A stretch of 64,000 nt of DNA from Bacillota bacterium (GTDB lineage: Bacteria; Bacillota; Clostridia; Acetivibrionales; DSM-1351). Below the pieces are notes generated by a model that saw nothing but the letters and a program-made list of their open reading frames with translations, ran no database searches and was not told the DNA's origin. This document shows positions 1 through 8,510 of the stretch, in pieces; within the stretch, counting starts at the first letter, position 1; each line of letters starts with the position of its first letter. A program made the translations under genes and the position numbers. Location of the stretch: assembly GCA_023390335.1 (NCBI GenBank), contig JAEWCZ010000024.1, positions 186,001 to 250,000 of the forward strand, given 5' to 3'.

Positions 1-45
1 GATTGAAAATACTATATGACAAGGTGATATACGAGTAATAATACA

Positions 46-83
46 AAAGGCTGTAGATATCAGAAATGATAACTACAGCCTTT
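46..83. terminator. Inverted repeat, probable terminator
   Basis: Arms AAAGGCTGTAG and CTACAGCCTTT enclose a short loop. The T-rich run lies on the minus-strand side, so it could end a minus-strand transcript or a gene lying left of the window. No gene is visible before 217. Confidence 0.5.
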
Positions 84-216
84 AAAAGAGTGTGTCTTAA
101 GTTCTATTTAAATGAAAATTAGAGCATCAGGATTAATTCCAGTTTGACCATGTTAGGAATTATTGATATTATTGATATTATTCAGACTGTAAAATAATGT
201 TACTATTGGTGAAGAT

Positions 217-624
217 ATGAGAAGAGAATTCATTATTGATGGTAGTAATTTTAACGATTTAGAAGGCTTTTATTGCGAAATTGATAGGCTACTTACTAAA
301 GATTTAACATGGAAAACTGGTCACAATTTAGATGCATTTAATGACTTGCTTAGAGGTGGCTTTGGTGTTCATGAATATGGTGAACCTATATTATTGAGAT
401 GGATAAATTTTGAGAAAAGCAAGCAATGTCTTGGATACGATGCTACAGTACAATACTATGAGAGGATGATTAAAACATGCCATCCTACTAATACTCATCA
501 TGTTAATCATCTATTAGAAGATGCAAAAAAACATTCTGGTGATACTGTTTTAGATTTGATTATTAAAATAGCTCTCAATACGGATAACTCAGGACATGAT
601 TGTAAGTTGGAGATTGAAGTTTAA
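217..624 (+). CDS. Barstar-family ribonuclease inhibitor (immunity protein)
   Basis: A 135 aa protein with the barstar fold signature: an N-terminal strand (FIIDGSNF), a helix ending in LTWKTGHNLDAFNDLL, then the GGFG turn and a strand (ILLRWINFEKS). Barstars bind and block barnase-type RNases in the cytoplasm. The family is usually about 90 aa, so the last 45 residues (HHVNHLLEDAKKH onwards) are an extension. No barnase gene lies beside it. Two further small acidic genes follow on the same strand, the usual look of a stranded immunity array from a polymorphic-toxin locus. The family call is firm; the toxin context is inferred. Confidence 0.82.
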   Translation: MRREFIIDGSNFNDLEGFYCEIDRLLTKDLTWKTGHNLDAFNDLLRGGFGVHEYGEPILLRWINFEKSKQCLGYDATVQYYERMIKTCHPTNTHHVNHLLEDAKKHSGDTVLDLIIKIALNTDNSGHDCKLEIEV

Positions 625-680
625 CTAAGGACAATTGGAAGGATAAACTACATGCAACTCGTATTAATAGTGGCTAAGGG

Positions 681-1097
681 GTGAAAAACGTTTTGGATAT
701 TGAAAGGCTTCTAAAAAAAAGACATTTAAATGTTCAAGAACAGAATGCATTAACTGAACTCAGAATATTTTCAGAAGCATCGTATTGGCGGAGAAACGGA
801 TTACCTAAAGCCTTGATAAAGGTATTTAAAGAAAAAGGTATTATCGACGAAAAGTACATAATCGTTAAATATGAGCAAAACTTTCCAGGGTGTTCAACCG
901 ATGTTATTACTGAGAATGAAAGGTTTATCAAATTTGAAATGGATTTATCAGAAAATAGGGATGAGTTAATAGAATTATACCTGTGGGATGACATTACATG
1001 TACAGTCGAAATAGAAAACTCAAAAAGAGGTAAGGGAGCATCATGGGGATACCTCGCTTTGAAAGTACTCAATACACTTAATGGTGAATTGGTATAG
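681..1097 (+). CDS. Small hypothetical protein, immunity-gene-like
   Basis: A 138 aa soluble protein with no signal peptide, membrane segment or family I recognise. It starts with a helical stretch (DIERLLKKRH), has a central strand-rich part around YIIVKYEQNFPG, and ends with ASWGYLALKVL. GTG at 681 is the first start. The stretch AAGGGGTGA just there would serve better as ribosome binding site for an in-frame TTG at 693, so the protein may be four residues shorter. It lies between the barstar gene and another small acidic gene, which suggests a toxin-immunity function by position only. Confidence 0.55.
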   Translation: MKNVLDIERLLKKRHLNVQEQNALTELRIFSEASYWRRNGLPKALIKVFKEKGIIDEKYIIVKYEQNFPGCSTDVITENERFIKFEMDLSENRDELIELYLWDDITCTVEIENSKRGKGASWGYLALKVLNTLNGELV

Positions 1098-1144
1098 AAT
1101 AACTAACTCAAGAGAACAAACCTGTACTTTTTGGAGGCAATACT

Positions 1145-1576
1145 ATGAATGATGATGAATTGTTAAAATACTATTATGAAGAACTTATAATGTCACTAAT
1201 CACAATGTCACTGCCTGCTGAAAAGCAGAAAGAGATGGTTGGCATAGGGTGTTTTGGAGATGAAATATTAGAGGAGTTTGATAATTTTTATTGTACGAGA
1301 AGGCAGGCATATATTAACTGTGAGGTTTTTGATGAAAGACAGTTACAAATACTTGATGAGTTTAATAGATATTTAGATAAATTTAATGGTCATAACACAG
1401 ATTTTTATTGGGATTTTGAAGAATTAAAGAATAATCCTCTTTGGGAAGAATTACGGGAAGAATCTAAAAAGATAATAAAGAATATATATGGTAAAAGATA
1501 TAGAATTGAATTACAGAGAACGTATAGAAATGGAATAGAATATACAAAAAGAAAACTTATAGAAGTAAGTGATTAA
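1145..1576 (+). CDS. Small acidic hypothetical protein, immunity-gene-like
   Basis: A 143 aa acidic, largely helical protein with many Glu/Tyr residues and a basic C-terminal tail (YTKRKLIEVSD). A TTGGAGG ribosome binding site sits 7-8 bases before the ATG. I recognise no domain. It is third in a same-strand run after the barstar gene, with intergenic gaps of about 50 bases, and is followed at once by a decayed Sel1-repeat gene. Size, charge and place fit an immunity protein, but that is inference. Confidence 0.55.
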   Translation: MNDDELLKYYYEELIMSLITMSLPAEKQKEMVGIGCFGDEILEEFDNFYCTRRQAYINCEVFDERQLQILDEFNRYLDKFNGHNTDFYWDFEELKNNPLWEELREESKKIIKNIYGKRYRIELQRTYRNGIEYTKRKLIEVSD

Positions 1577-1602
1577 CAGCTAAGCAATAAAAAAACTGAA
1601 GA

Positions 1603-1833
1603 GCCACCATTGCATATGATTTTGGTGAAGGAGTACAATAGAATTATTTATAGGCATTGAAATGGTATACAAAAGCTTCTGAATAAGGCAAATACAGGCT
1701 CAGTACGATATTTACTGTATGTACCATAATGGAGAAGGTACTCATAAAAAGGAGTTTTTTGGTATATTGAAGCAGCTCGTCAAGGGTATAATGATTCAAA
1801 AAAGAGGTTGAACGAGCTAAGAAAGGAACATGA
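1603..1833 (+). pseudogene. Sel1-repeat protein remnant
   Basis: Frame-by-frame reading reveals pieces of Sel1-like (SLR) repeats. From 1603 it reads AYDFGEGVQ, a stop, NYL, a stop, then ALKWYTKASE (to 1683). After a frame change, from 1695, it gives QAQYDIYCMYHNGEGTHKK. After another, from 1760, it gives WYIEAARQGYNDSKKEVERA, ending in a TGA at 1831. At least two in-frame stops and two shifts show the gene is dead. Sel1 repeats are solenoid protein-interaction modules, often in secretion or toxin-immunity loci. Confidence 0.78.
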
Positions 1834-2054
1834 TTTGAGTGCTTTATAAAGTTGAATGAAAGTAGTGCACAGCAATACCGCATTCCCGAAGGGAGGGTAT
1901 CTCTCTATAATTGATTTGGCATACAGCAAATAATACAGCAATTGGTTATTAGTAACTTGACATCTTGTTAAAAAATTCTTCATATAGTAGATATAAAAGC
2001 TTATTATTATGATACATATGACAGTAATGTCGAGAAGATAAGCAGTTCTTAGAC

Positions 2055-2099
2055 ATGGTAAGGATGAGGTCATCGGTCCGATTCCGATTGGGAGCTCCA
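2055..2099 (+). pseudogene. 3' half of tRNA-Thr(GGT), integration scar
   Basis: The last 45 bases match the 3' part of a tRNA-Thr: anticodon GGT (2057-2059), variable loop GAGGTC, T-arm ATCGG/CCGAT, acceptor strand TGGGAGC, discriminator T and CCA at 2097-2099. The T-loop reads TCCGATT, with C where the invariant second T of TTC is expected. The 5' half (acceptor strand, D-arm) is absent and the 5' anticodon stem does not pair. A lone tRNA 3' end is typical of the attachment site left by a tyrosine-recombinase element. It is not a functional tRNA. Confidence 0.72.
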
Positions 2100-2106
2100 C
2101 TAAAAT

Positions 2107-2148
2107 AAAAACTTCCGAGATTGTAAAATCTCGGAAGTTTTTATTTTG
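2107..2148 (+). terminator. Rho-independent terminator after the tRNA-Thr fragment
   Basis: A perfect stem AAACTTCCGAGATT/AATCTCGGAAGTTT with a 4-base loop and a T-rich tail (TTTTATTTT). It begins eight bases after the tRNA CCA, as if copied together with the tRNA end. Confidence 0.85.
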
Positions 2149-2166
2149 ACAGAAATTTGACAGAAA
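2145..2166 (+). repeat. Tandem 11-bp direct repeat beside the att-like site
   Basis: TTTGACAGAAA occurs twice head to tail (2145-2155 and 2156-2166), immediately after the terminator. Short direct repeats next to a tRNA attachment site could be arm-type integrase binding sites; that role is inferred. Confidence 0.5.
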
Positions 2167-2662
2167 TTAGATATTTTTATAATACTTTTTTTATAATCTC
2201 TCACTTATTAACAGTTTATCATGATTTGTATTATTTTTACCAAAAATAGTAAAATTGTCTTGAATTATATTGTATACGATGTTAAGGTTAAGTCTATAAT
2301 GGGAAATTCTCGTAATGGTAGTTATAAATATATATTTAACAGAAATTTAATTAAACAAAAATGAAATGCATATTAATAATCATTTTGAAAAAGAGGAATG
2401 GGTTGTATTAGTTCATATAATAATACACATGATGGAATTACAGCCTAAACTGGTACCCTCAGATTGGTGATATTTAGAACGCTATGCTCAAAAAAATGAT
2501 TATGTATATAAAATGAAAGAGGATTTTATAGTTAAAATCCATTATTCTTATACTTAGAGAAAGTTTGAACTTGAGATAAGTAAATAATTTGGTAGTTTTA
2601 AATTTATCTGTTATAGATAAACTGTGAAGTTGGACATTTATTTTAATTAGAATTTTGAGGTA
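2167..2662. other. AT-rich non-coding stretch
   Basis: About 500 bases of very AT-rich sequence with no convincing gene on either strand; the only open frame (minus strand, 71 codons) is low-complexity. It probably holds the promoter of the STAND-type gene that follows, but I see no clear -35/-10 pair. Confidence 0.5.
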
Positions 2663-2668
2663 ATGGTA

Positions 2669-5458
2669 ATGTTCGAATATATTAAGCAACGAATCATCAA
2701 AAATTTAACAGATGAAATCTTATGTCTCAGTCCAACAAACCTTGAGTTAGTTGGACATAATGTTATATCAATAAAAGAATCTAAAAGATTGATTCATCAT
2801 GGTATAAATAAGGACTATAAACCTAGCGGCTACACCGTAGACAGCTTCTCAGATAATTCATTGGTTGTTATTGAGTATAGTACAGATAAAGATTATTTTA
2901 TTGATGTCTCTCCCGAAATCTCTTCTTGTTATAAAAAAATTAAGAACGATATAGATCATGCCATCAACCATAATCCGCCTAATGGCCCAGAAATAATATA
3001 TCTTATTAGTAATCAGGAAGAACCACCTTCTTTTCGCTCAAAATTTAATAATACTCCAATTGCCCAGTCACAAGGCTATAGAACAATCATTTATGATGCT
3101 CGGGAAATTGCTAAATTAATTTACGAACAATCTATAGAAAATGTTACAAATGCTGATTTCTTTAAGCAATTCTTTCCAAGCTTCTCGCGAGAATTAGATA
3201 ATTACGAATATTACGGTAAAGTTCCTGCCAAATGTGAAAAACACATTTCTGAGCCCAGAATAATAAATGCGATTACGCGGCATTTTGAGAATGGGAATCA
3301 TATATGCGTGTTAAATGGACTCAGTGGATCAGGAAAAACACAAGCAGCAATTGATTTCATACATCATGAAGAAAAAAATTTTACTAATTATATCTGGATT
3401 AGTGGAGAGGATTGGGCCCTAAATACTTCTTTAAATGCGATTAAAAGAACACGTGGTGGTGCCCCTGTTAATGTTGCTGGAATATTTAATTCATCAAAAA
3501 CAATTCTTGTGATCGACAGTATTGAACGTAATTTGGACAAGGCTCAGTTATGTGAGCTTACCGATGGATTTAATAAAGGTAGTATTGTTTTGGCAACGTC
3601 TCAAATTGCAGTGCCGGGGAGCCGATTGTACTTGGCGATTCCAACATTGTCTGAAGAAGTTGCACGTTGTATTCTTGGCGAAGAGTGTGATAGAGATTCT
3701 GAAGTCTCCACTGCGATTGTAAAATCATGTAAATTTTCCCCCTTGATACTATCTACTATAAGGAGAATGATAGAGTTAGAGGGCATTAAGAGAAATGAAT
3801 TATATGCTGAAGTTCTGAATTCTCCAGATGAGATTTCAGGATCTGATGGTTCATCAATTATGCGACGAATACTTAGTAAACTTGATGCCCCCACAACTGA
3901 GGCACTAAAAAAAATTGCCAATACTGGAGTGTCCGCCCATGATATAGATTTTCTTAGGTATTTTACGGATTTGTTTTCTTGCCGTAAGCTTCAACAACTT
4001 TCAATATTAATGCCAACAAATACTCCTGGGATTGTGAAAATACATGATCTCATATGTTTGTCTATGCAAGATAATCTGAACAATTATGAAATAGCGCATG
4101 CTATAAGAAAATATATTGATAAAGATAAAGGTGAGATGACGCCAAGTGTTCTTCGACAAATCCACTTATGTTATAAACAAATCAAAGAAATAATATATAA
4201 CACTAGCGAGCAAGATTTAGACTGGCTTACCTATGCAATTCTTCAAGTTGAAGGTGAGGAAAGGTTTAAAGTTATGACAAGTATTTATGACAATGAATTG
4301 AATGCTTCATTAACTCTTTCTTCTATAATGTGCATTATTGAGGCTAAAGAGTTGTATTCATATGAAATAGATAACCAAAAAGATCGTGAAATATATTATA
4401 AGAAGTGCGCAGAGACATATAAAAGAGCATTTGAAGAATCATCCCAAAATGATATAAAAGCTGAGCTACTTCATCATAGGGGTAAAGCCCTTAGAAGATG
4501 TAAGCAATATGAAGATTCTTACCAATGCTTTTTGCAACTACTTGAACTAAAACCACACTGGCATGCAACATATGGACAGATAGTATCTCTCGGTGCTACA
4601 CATAGTGTGGATGCGGAGATTAAAAAGGCTGGTCAAGAGTATATGCGTACCTTATTAACAGATATTCTACAAAATTCCTCAATTGTTCCTCTTCGCGTTT
4701 CTCTCGCGACTATTGCTAAATTGAGATCATATCCTATGTTAGTCAAAGAAATATCATCAAGCCAAAGAGATGTTGAAATGCTTGCAGACATAATAGCTAT
4801 GTCCGCTTTTGAGGGGCTTGGACAATTTTATGAAGCATTTGTCGCATTTACTTCAATGTATGGATATCACCATAGTTTAATCTGTATTAGGCTTGTGGAA
4901 GCTCTTCCAGAGATGTTAGCCATGCCTCCAGAAATGGTAGATAAAGAACAATGGGTGAGTGCATGTGAAGCATTATCAAATACTGCAACTGCTGCAATCA
5001 AACAAATGAAGTCAGAGCTTTTTGCTCAACTTTCAAATGCCAGTATTAAATTTGCTCAAAAAATCTCCTCTAAAAATTGTCTGAGGGCATATGATACACG
5101 TGTTGTAGCAAAAGCCTATATAACAGGGAATATGCCTGAAGAAGCCTTAAAGGTAATCTCTTTAGTGCCAAAAGAAAATATTGATCATTGGATATTATAT
5201 CGAAAGGCAGAGGCACAATTAAAAACAGGTGATAATAGTGGTGCTCTAAAAAGTGTGGATGAAGCTTTTATATTAGTTGAAAAAGATTCCAAAGCTCAAG
5301 ACCGTATTTCAATCTATCACGATCTTAAAAGTAAGTGCTATGAGCAGTTAGGTAATATAGGTACTGCACTTTCGGAGCTAAGGACTGCAATAGAAAAATG
5401 CACAGATTCACAATACAAACAGGAACTTGAAGTACGAGCTGTTAAACTAGAAGAATAA
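2669..5458 (+). CDS. STAND-type NTPase with N-terminal nuclease-like domain and TPR-like tail
   Basis: A protein of about 930 aa in three parts (numbered from ATG 2663). Residues 1-180 form an alpha/beta domain; DSFSDNSLVVIEYSTDKDYF (60-79) resembles the D...ExT/K core of restriction-endonuclease-like folds, though the catalytic Lys is not clear. Residues 200-400 are a P-loop NTPase: Walker A GLSGSGKT (219-226), Walker B ILVIDS (281-286), sensor-like ATSQ (311-314). From about 560 to the end it is helical with TPR-like segments (AELLHHRGKALRRCKQYEDS; ALKSVDEAF). This effector-NTPase-sensor plan is that of STAND immune proteins such as the Avs group. I chose ATG 2669 because GAGG lies 8 bases before it; 2663 is too close. 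Phage defence is inferred. Confidence 0.72.
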   Translation: MFEYIKQRIIKNLTDEILCLSPTNLELVGHNVISIKESKRLIHHGINKDYKPSGYTVDSFSDNSLVVIEYSTDKDYFIDVSPEISSCYKKIKNDIDHAINHNPPNGPEIIYLISNQEEPPSFRSKFNNTPIAQSQGYRTIIYDAREIAKLIYEQSIENVTNADFFKQFFPSFSRELDNYEYYGKVPAKCEKHISEPRIINAITRHFENGNHICVLNGLSGSGKTQAAIDFIHHEEKNFTNYIWISGEDWALNTSLNAIKRTRGGAPVNVAGIFNSSKTILVIDSIERNLDKAQLCELTDGFNKGSIVLATSQIAVPGSRLYLAIPTLSEEVARCILGEECDRDSEVSTAIVKSCKFSPLILSTIRRMIELEGIKRNELYAEVLNSPDEISGSDGSSIMRRILSKLDAPTTEALKKIANTGVSAHDIDFLRYFTDLFSCRKLQQLSILMPTNTPGIVKIHDLICLSMQDNLNNYEIAHAIRKYIDKDKGEMTPSVLRQIHLCYKQIKEIIYNTSEQDLDWLTYAILQVEGEERFKVMTSIYDNELNASLTLSSIMCIIEAKELYSYEIDNQKDREIYYKKCAETYKRAFEESSQNDIKAELLHHRGKALRRCKQYEDSYQCFLQLLELKPHWHATYGQIVSLGATHSVDAEIKKAGQEYMRTLLTDILQNSSIVPLRVSLATIAKLRSYPMLVKEISSSQRDVEMLADIIAMSAFEGLGQFYEAFVAFTSMYGYHHSLICIRLVEALPEMLAMPPEMVDKEQWVSACEALSNTATAAIKQMKSELFAQLSNASIKFAQKISSKNCLRAYDTRVVAKAYITGNMPEEALKVISLVPKENIDHWILYRKAEAQLKTGDNSGALKSVDEAFILVEKDSKAQDRISIYHDLKSKCYEQLGNIGTALSELRTAIEKCTDSQYKQELEVRAVKLEE

Positions 5459-5686
5459 TTTTAGAGGAAACTTCCCATTGTGTGATAAAATTTATAGCTT
5501 GCCGAACTTCACATTAGGGAAGTTGAGATGTATAGGTTTGATAGTTAGATATAATTTTTTGATGAGGCATAGTGAACCTTACCGCGAGTAGGTCCAATGA
5601 ATTAATGGAGCGTTGCAACATAATGCTTTAATAAATGGACCCGTCGTAACGGACTTAGTGGCTGAAATTTATTAGAATGGGTGAAA

Positions 5687-6232
5687 ATGATGTTAGATTT
5701 TACGCTGGATATAAGATCTGAGCAAGTAGTTGTTGATATAAACATTAAGTTGGATGATGTTGCACTGGATGGTGGAGTATATATGTTTCTATTAGATGAA
5801 ATACCTTTGTATATTGGGGAAGCAAACATCTTCTTAAGTAGGTTGACTTATCATTTGTATGAATTATATAATGACAAATATTTTGGGTTAGAAGATTTAG
5901 AAGGTAAGCATAAAATGACTTATGCTATTTTAGCAGATAAATTACCATATGATAAAATAAAAAAAGATGAGAATTCAAAGAGAGCAACAGATAGAAATCG
6001 TATTCCAAGGGTTAGTATACAAGATTCATTTATTGAAGAGTACAGACCAATGACACAAAATCCCAAGAATTATGATGAAGAAGAATTGGTTAAATTAAGA
6101 GCACATAAAAAGGATTCTATGATAAAAGATGGGAAGACAAAAAATAAGATTATAAAAGAGATTTTAAGTAACAAAAAAGAATATAGTGAAATAATTGAAA
6201 AGATAAATGACAAAGTATATAAAAAGAAGTAG
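5687..6232 (+). CDS. Stand-alone GIY-YIG domain protein
   Basis: A protein of about 180 aa whose first 60 residues carry the GIY-YIG nuclease core: GVYMF (strand 1), nine residues, LYIGEA (strand 2), then SRLTYHLYEL with the conserved Arg. A Glu-containing stretch (FIEEYRPMTQNPKNYD) follows and a lysine-rich, probably DNA-binding, C-terminus ends it. GIY-YIG enzymes cut DNA as monomers or dimers. ATG 5687 or 5690 is preferred over GTG 5681 since GGGTGA lies just upstream. It stands between a STAND NTPase and an HNH gene in a defence-like island. The target is unknown. Confidence 0.7.
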   Translation: MMLDFTLDIRSEQVVVDINIKLDDVALDGGVYMFLLDEIPLYIGEANIFLSRLTYHLYELYNDKYFGLEDLEGKHKMTYAILADKLPYDKIKKDENSKRATDRNRIPRVSIQDSFIEEYRPMTQNPKNYDEEELVKLRAHKKDSMIKDGKTKNKIIKEILSNKKEYSEIIEKINDKVYKKK

Positions 6233-6447
6233 TTATTTTAGAGATAGAAATGGAGAAAGTTGAGATATTTGGATTCTATTAAAATGCCTATTATAATGAA
6301 GTCATAACTTCCTAGTATTCATATTATTAGGGTAACACTGCACGTATGATTAGGCTAATTACAGAAATTGTCAGAACGGATTTGTGTTCTGAGTAGTTAT
6401 ATAAGTGGAAGTTTACCTATTTTGCGATATGAGGAACGAATAAAAGG

Positions 6448-7220
6448 ATGAATATAAGAGATGAATTTAGTCAAAGAACAAAACTTACGCTAGCACTTCG
6501 GGTGGGGTTTAAGTGTTCTGATCCAGATTGTGGAATGCCAACAAGCGGCCCAGCACATGATAATAACAAGTTTGTTAATGTTGGTGTTGCAGCGCATATA
6601 CGTGCTGCTTCTAAGGGTGGACCCCGTTATGACTATGAAATGACTTCAGAAGAGAGAAAAGGTATTTATAATGGAATCTGGTTATGTCAAACACACGCAG
6701 ACCTTATAGATAAAGACCCAATAAGATACCCAAAAGAATTGTTGCATCGGTGGAAAAGCGCCTCTGAAGAAAAAGCTAGAAAAGGCCTTACAGATTGGAA
6801 ACCAGCGAATAGCGTTGAAATAATTGAAGAAGATAAAAAATTATGCAAGTGTTTATTTATACGTTTGATGACGAAGACACAATTAGCTTGTTAAATCATG
6901 ATTTTTTTGGTAAATTTCCATGTAAGTGGCGTAGACCTCTTGATGACTTGAGTGAATTTTATCATTTATTCTCTAGTAAATTAGTACATAAAGTGTTGAG
7001 GGCATTAACTGATCGTCTAATGAAAAGTGTTGATAATTTAATTTGTCATTTAAAAGTAAATAGCTTCATAAGTAAGGAATGGATTAATGATAACACATAT
7101 TGCATTGAGGATGAAGACGACATGTTATGCTGCAATGGTATGTGCTCGCTAATTTTGAAAGAGTACGAATATTTAATTGAAACATATAAAAATTCTTATA
7201 TAAATATCAAACACGGATAA
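6448..7220 (+). pseudogene. HNH endonuclease-like gene split by a -1 shift at an A6 run
   Basis: The first frame (6448-6894) encodes the defence-associated HNH module: Cys23 and Cys28 (a CSDPDC pair), VGVAAHIRAASKGGPRYD with His50, NGIWLCQTHADLID with Asn75 and His83, then YPKELLHRWKSASEEKA. At AAA AAA (6835-6840) the reading is lost. One extra A, or a -1 slip, joins it to the frame opening at 6843 (MQVFIYTFDDEDTISLL...), which runs to 7220 and gives one 257 aa protein. The second part is helical and of unknown function. It may be a frameshift mutation or slippery-run recoding; the sequence alone cannot decide. The HNH part is firm. Confidence 0.7.
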
Positions 7221-7290
7221 AGTAAATTGGCATCTTTGGATTGATTCATTTTTGTATCCCACTAAGCTACACAAGTTCCACATTTTATGC

Positions 7291-8037
7291 ATGATGGCAA
7301 ATATAACATTTTTTTAGATAGAACAAGATCCATTAGGTTATTTACTAATTCATTACTCATGTGAAAGTTTCGTTAACATTAAGGATGGGCGTACTCCAAG
7401 AATTACTTCAATAGCTATACGCTATTTTGCAACTGGACAAACAGAATCGTTTTCACTTCACAAAACAGCAGAACAAATTGGAATTGCTTCTGAAAAAATT
7501 CCGGATAACTATGATTTGGTTGAAAAAGAAATGCTATCAGAATATTTTAACTTTTTGAAAGAAAACAAAGTCAAGTTTTTTATACATATTAATATGCGAG
7601 ATATTAATTATGGATTTAAAGCCATAGAACACAGGTATAAAGTGTTAAAAGGTTTACCAATTGTTCTTCCAGACTCTCAGAAAATTGATTTTGCTCGGGT
7701 ATTAGTCCATATGTTTGGCAATAAGTATATAGAGCATCCTAGGATGAAAATCCTTTACAAACTTAACAATATAAAGCCACTTTTTTTCTTGACAGGTAAA
7801 GAGGAAGCAGACGCATTCGAAAAACAGGAGTATGTAAAACTTCATCAATCAACGCTTTCAAAAGTAGATATTTACAGTAATTTATTGGACAGGGCAATAA
7901 AAAGAACAATCAAAACTAATGCAAAGTGGCATGAGGTATATGGTTTTACTCCTCAAGGAATATTCGAATATTGTAAAGGTCGGTGGTGGATTCAGTTACT
8001 ATGGGGCGTTATCATGCTTTTTTGGGAGCATATTTAG
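7291..8037 (+). pseudogene. Hypothetical gene interrupted by an amber codon near its start
   Basis: From ATG 7291 the frame reads MMANITFF, then TAG at 7315-7317. It stays open from 7318 to TAA/TAG at 8035: IEQDPLGYLLIHYS, VNIKDGRTPRITSIAIR, INMRDINYGFKAIEHRYKVL, ending in WWIQLLWGVIMLFWEHI. No ATG, GTG or TTG follows the stop until TTG 7516, which lies inside what looks like conserved sequence. The whole resembles a roughly 250 aa unnamed family found in variable regions, with the MRDINYGF motif. Either the gene is dead or it re-starts at 7516 to give a 173 aa fragment. Function unknown. Confidence 0.6.
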
Positions 8038-8099
8038 GTTCTATATTTAGCTAAATTTAATACTAAAATATAGTATATAGGTTTTACTATAATTGTTAG

Positions 8100-8294
8100 A
8101 ATAGAATTACTTCACTAATTGTAGCCAATTTTATTGGCTATTGTGATTTGTCTTTTGAAAAGTTAACTCAAGACGGTATCATATCTGAAATAATAATTGG
8201 ACCGAGTTCCAGAGTAAGTGAAGAGGACATTTATTATTTGCTTACTAAATTTGGATATAATGATATATCTATTAAGAAATCAGAAGCTTCATAA
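8100..8294 (+). pseudogene. C-terminal fragment of a DUF2971-like protein
   Basis: An open frame without a start encodes about 64 residues ending in SEIIIGPSSRVSEEDIYYLL, KFGYNDISIKKSEAS, then TAA. This is the typical DUF2971 C-terminus (a strand with IIGP, then a helix and a short strand). The N-terminal bulk is missing. It ends the run of broken genes in the left island. Confidence 0.5.
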
Positions 8295-8510
8295 TAGACT
8301 TAAATAATTAATTCTTAATATAACTTGGACTAGGCAGATATGCTATTAAAATTTTTCTTTTGCCTGCTTAATTATTTTCCATAAAGCTTAACATCACTAT
8401 CTTATAAAAATACGTAGAAGGTAGACAATTGCTCTATACCGTTATTTACAAGTTATGATCTAAATATATAATATATTTGTATTTTATAAATATTTTAAGG
8501 TGATGTTACA

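Noticed and set aside
2055..2099. Functional tRNA-Thr
   Set aside because: The 5' acceptor strand and D-arm are absent and the anticodon stem cannot pair.
1780..2100. 106-codon minus-strand open frame over the tRNA fragment
   Set aside because: It runs through Sel1 remnants and a tRNA 3' end read backwards; no start signal or protein family.
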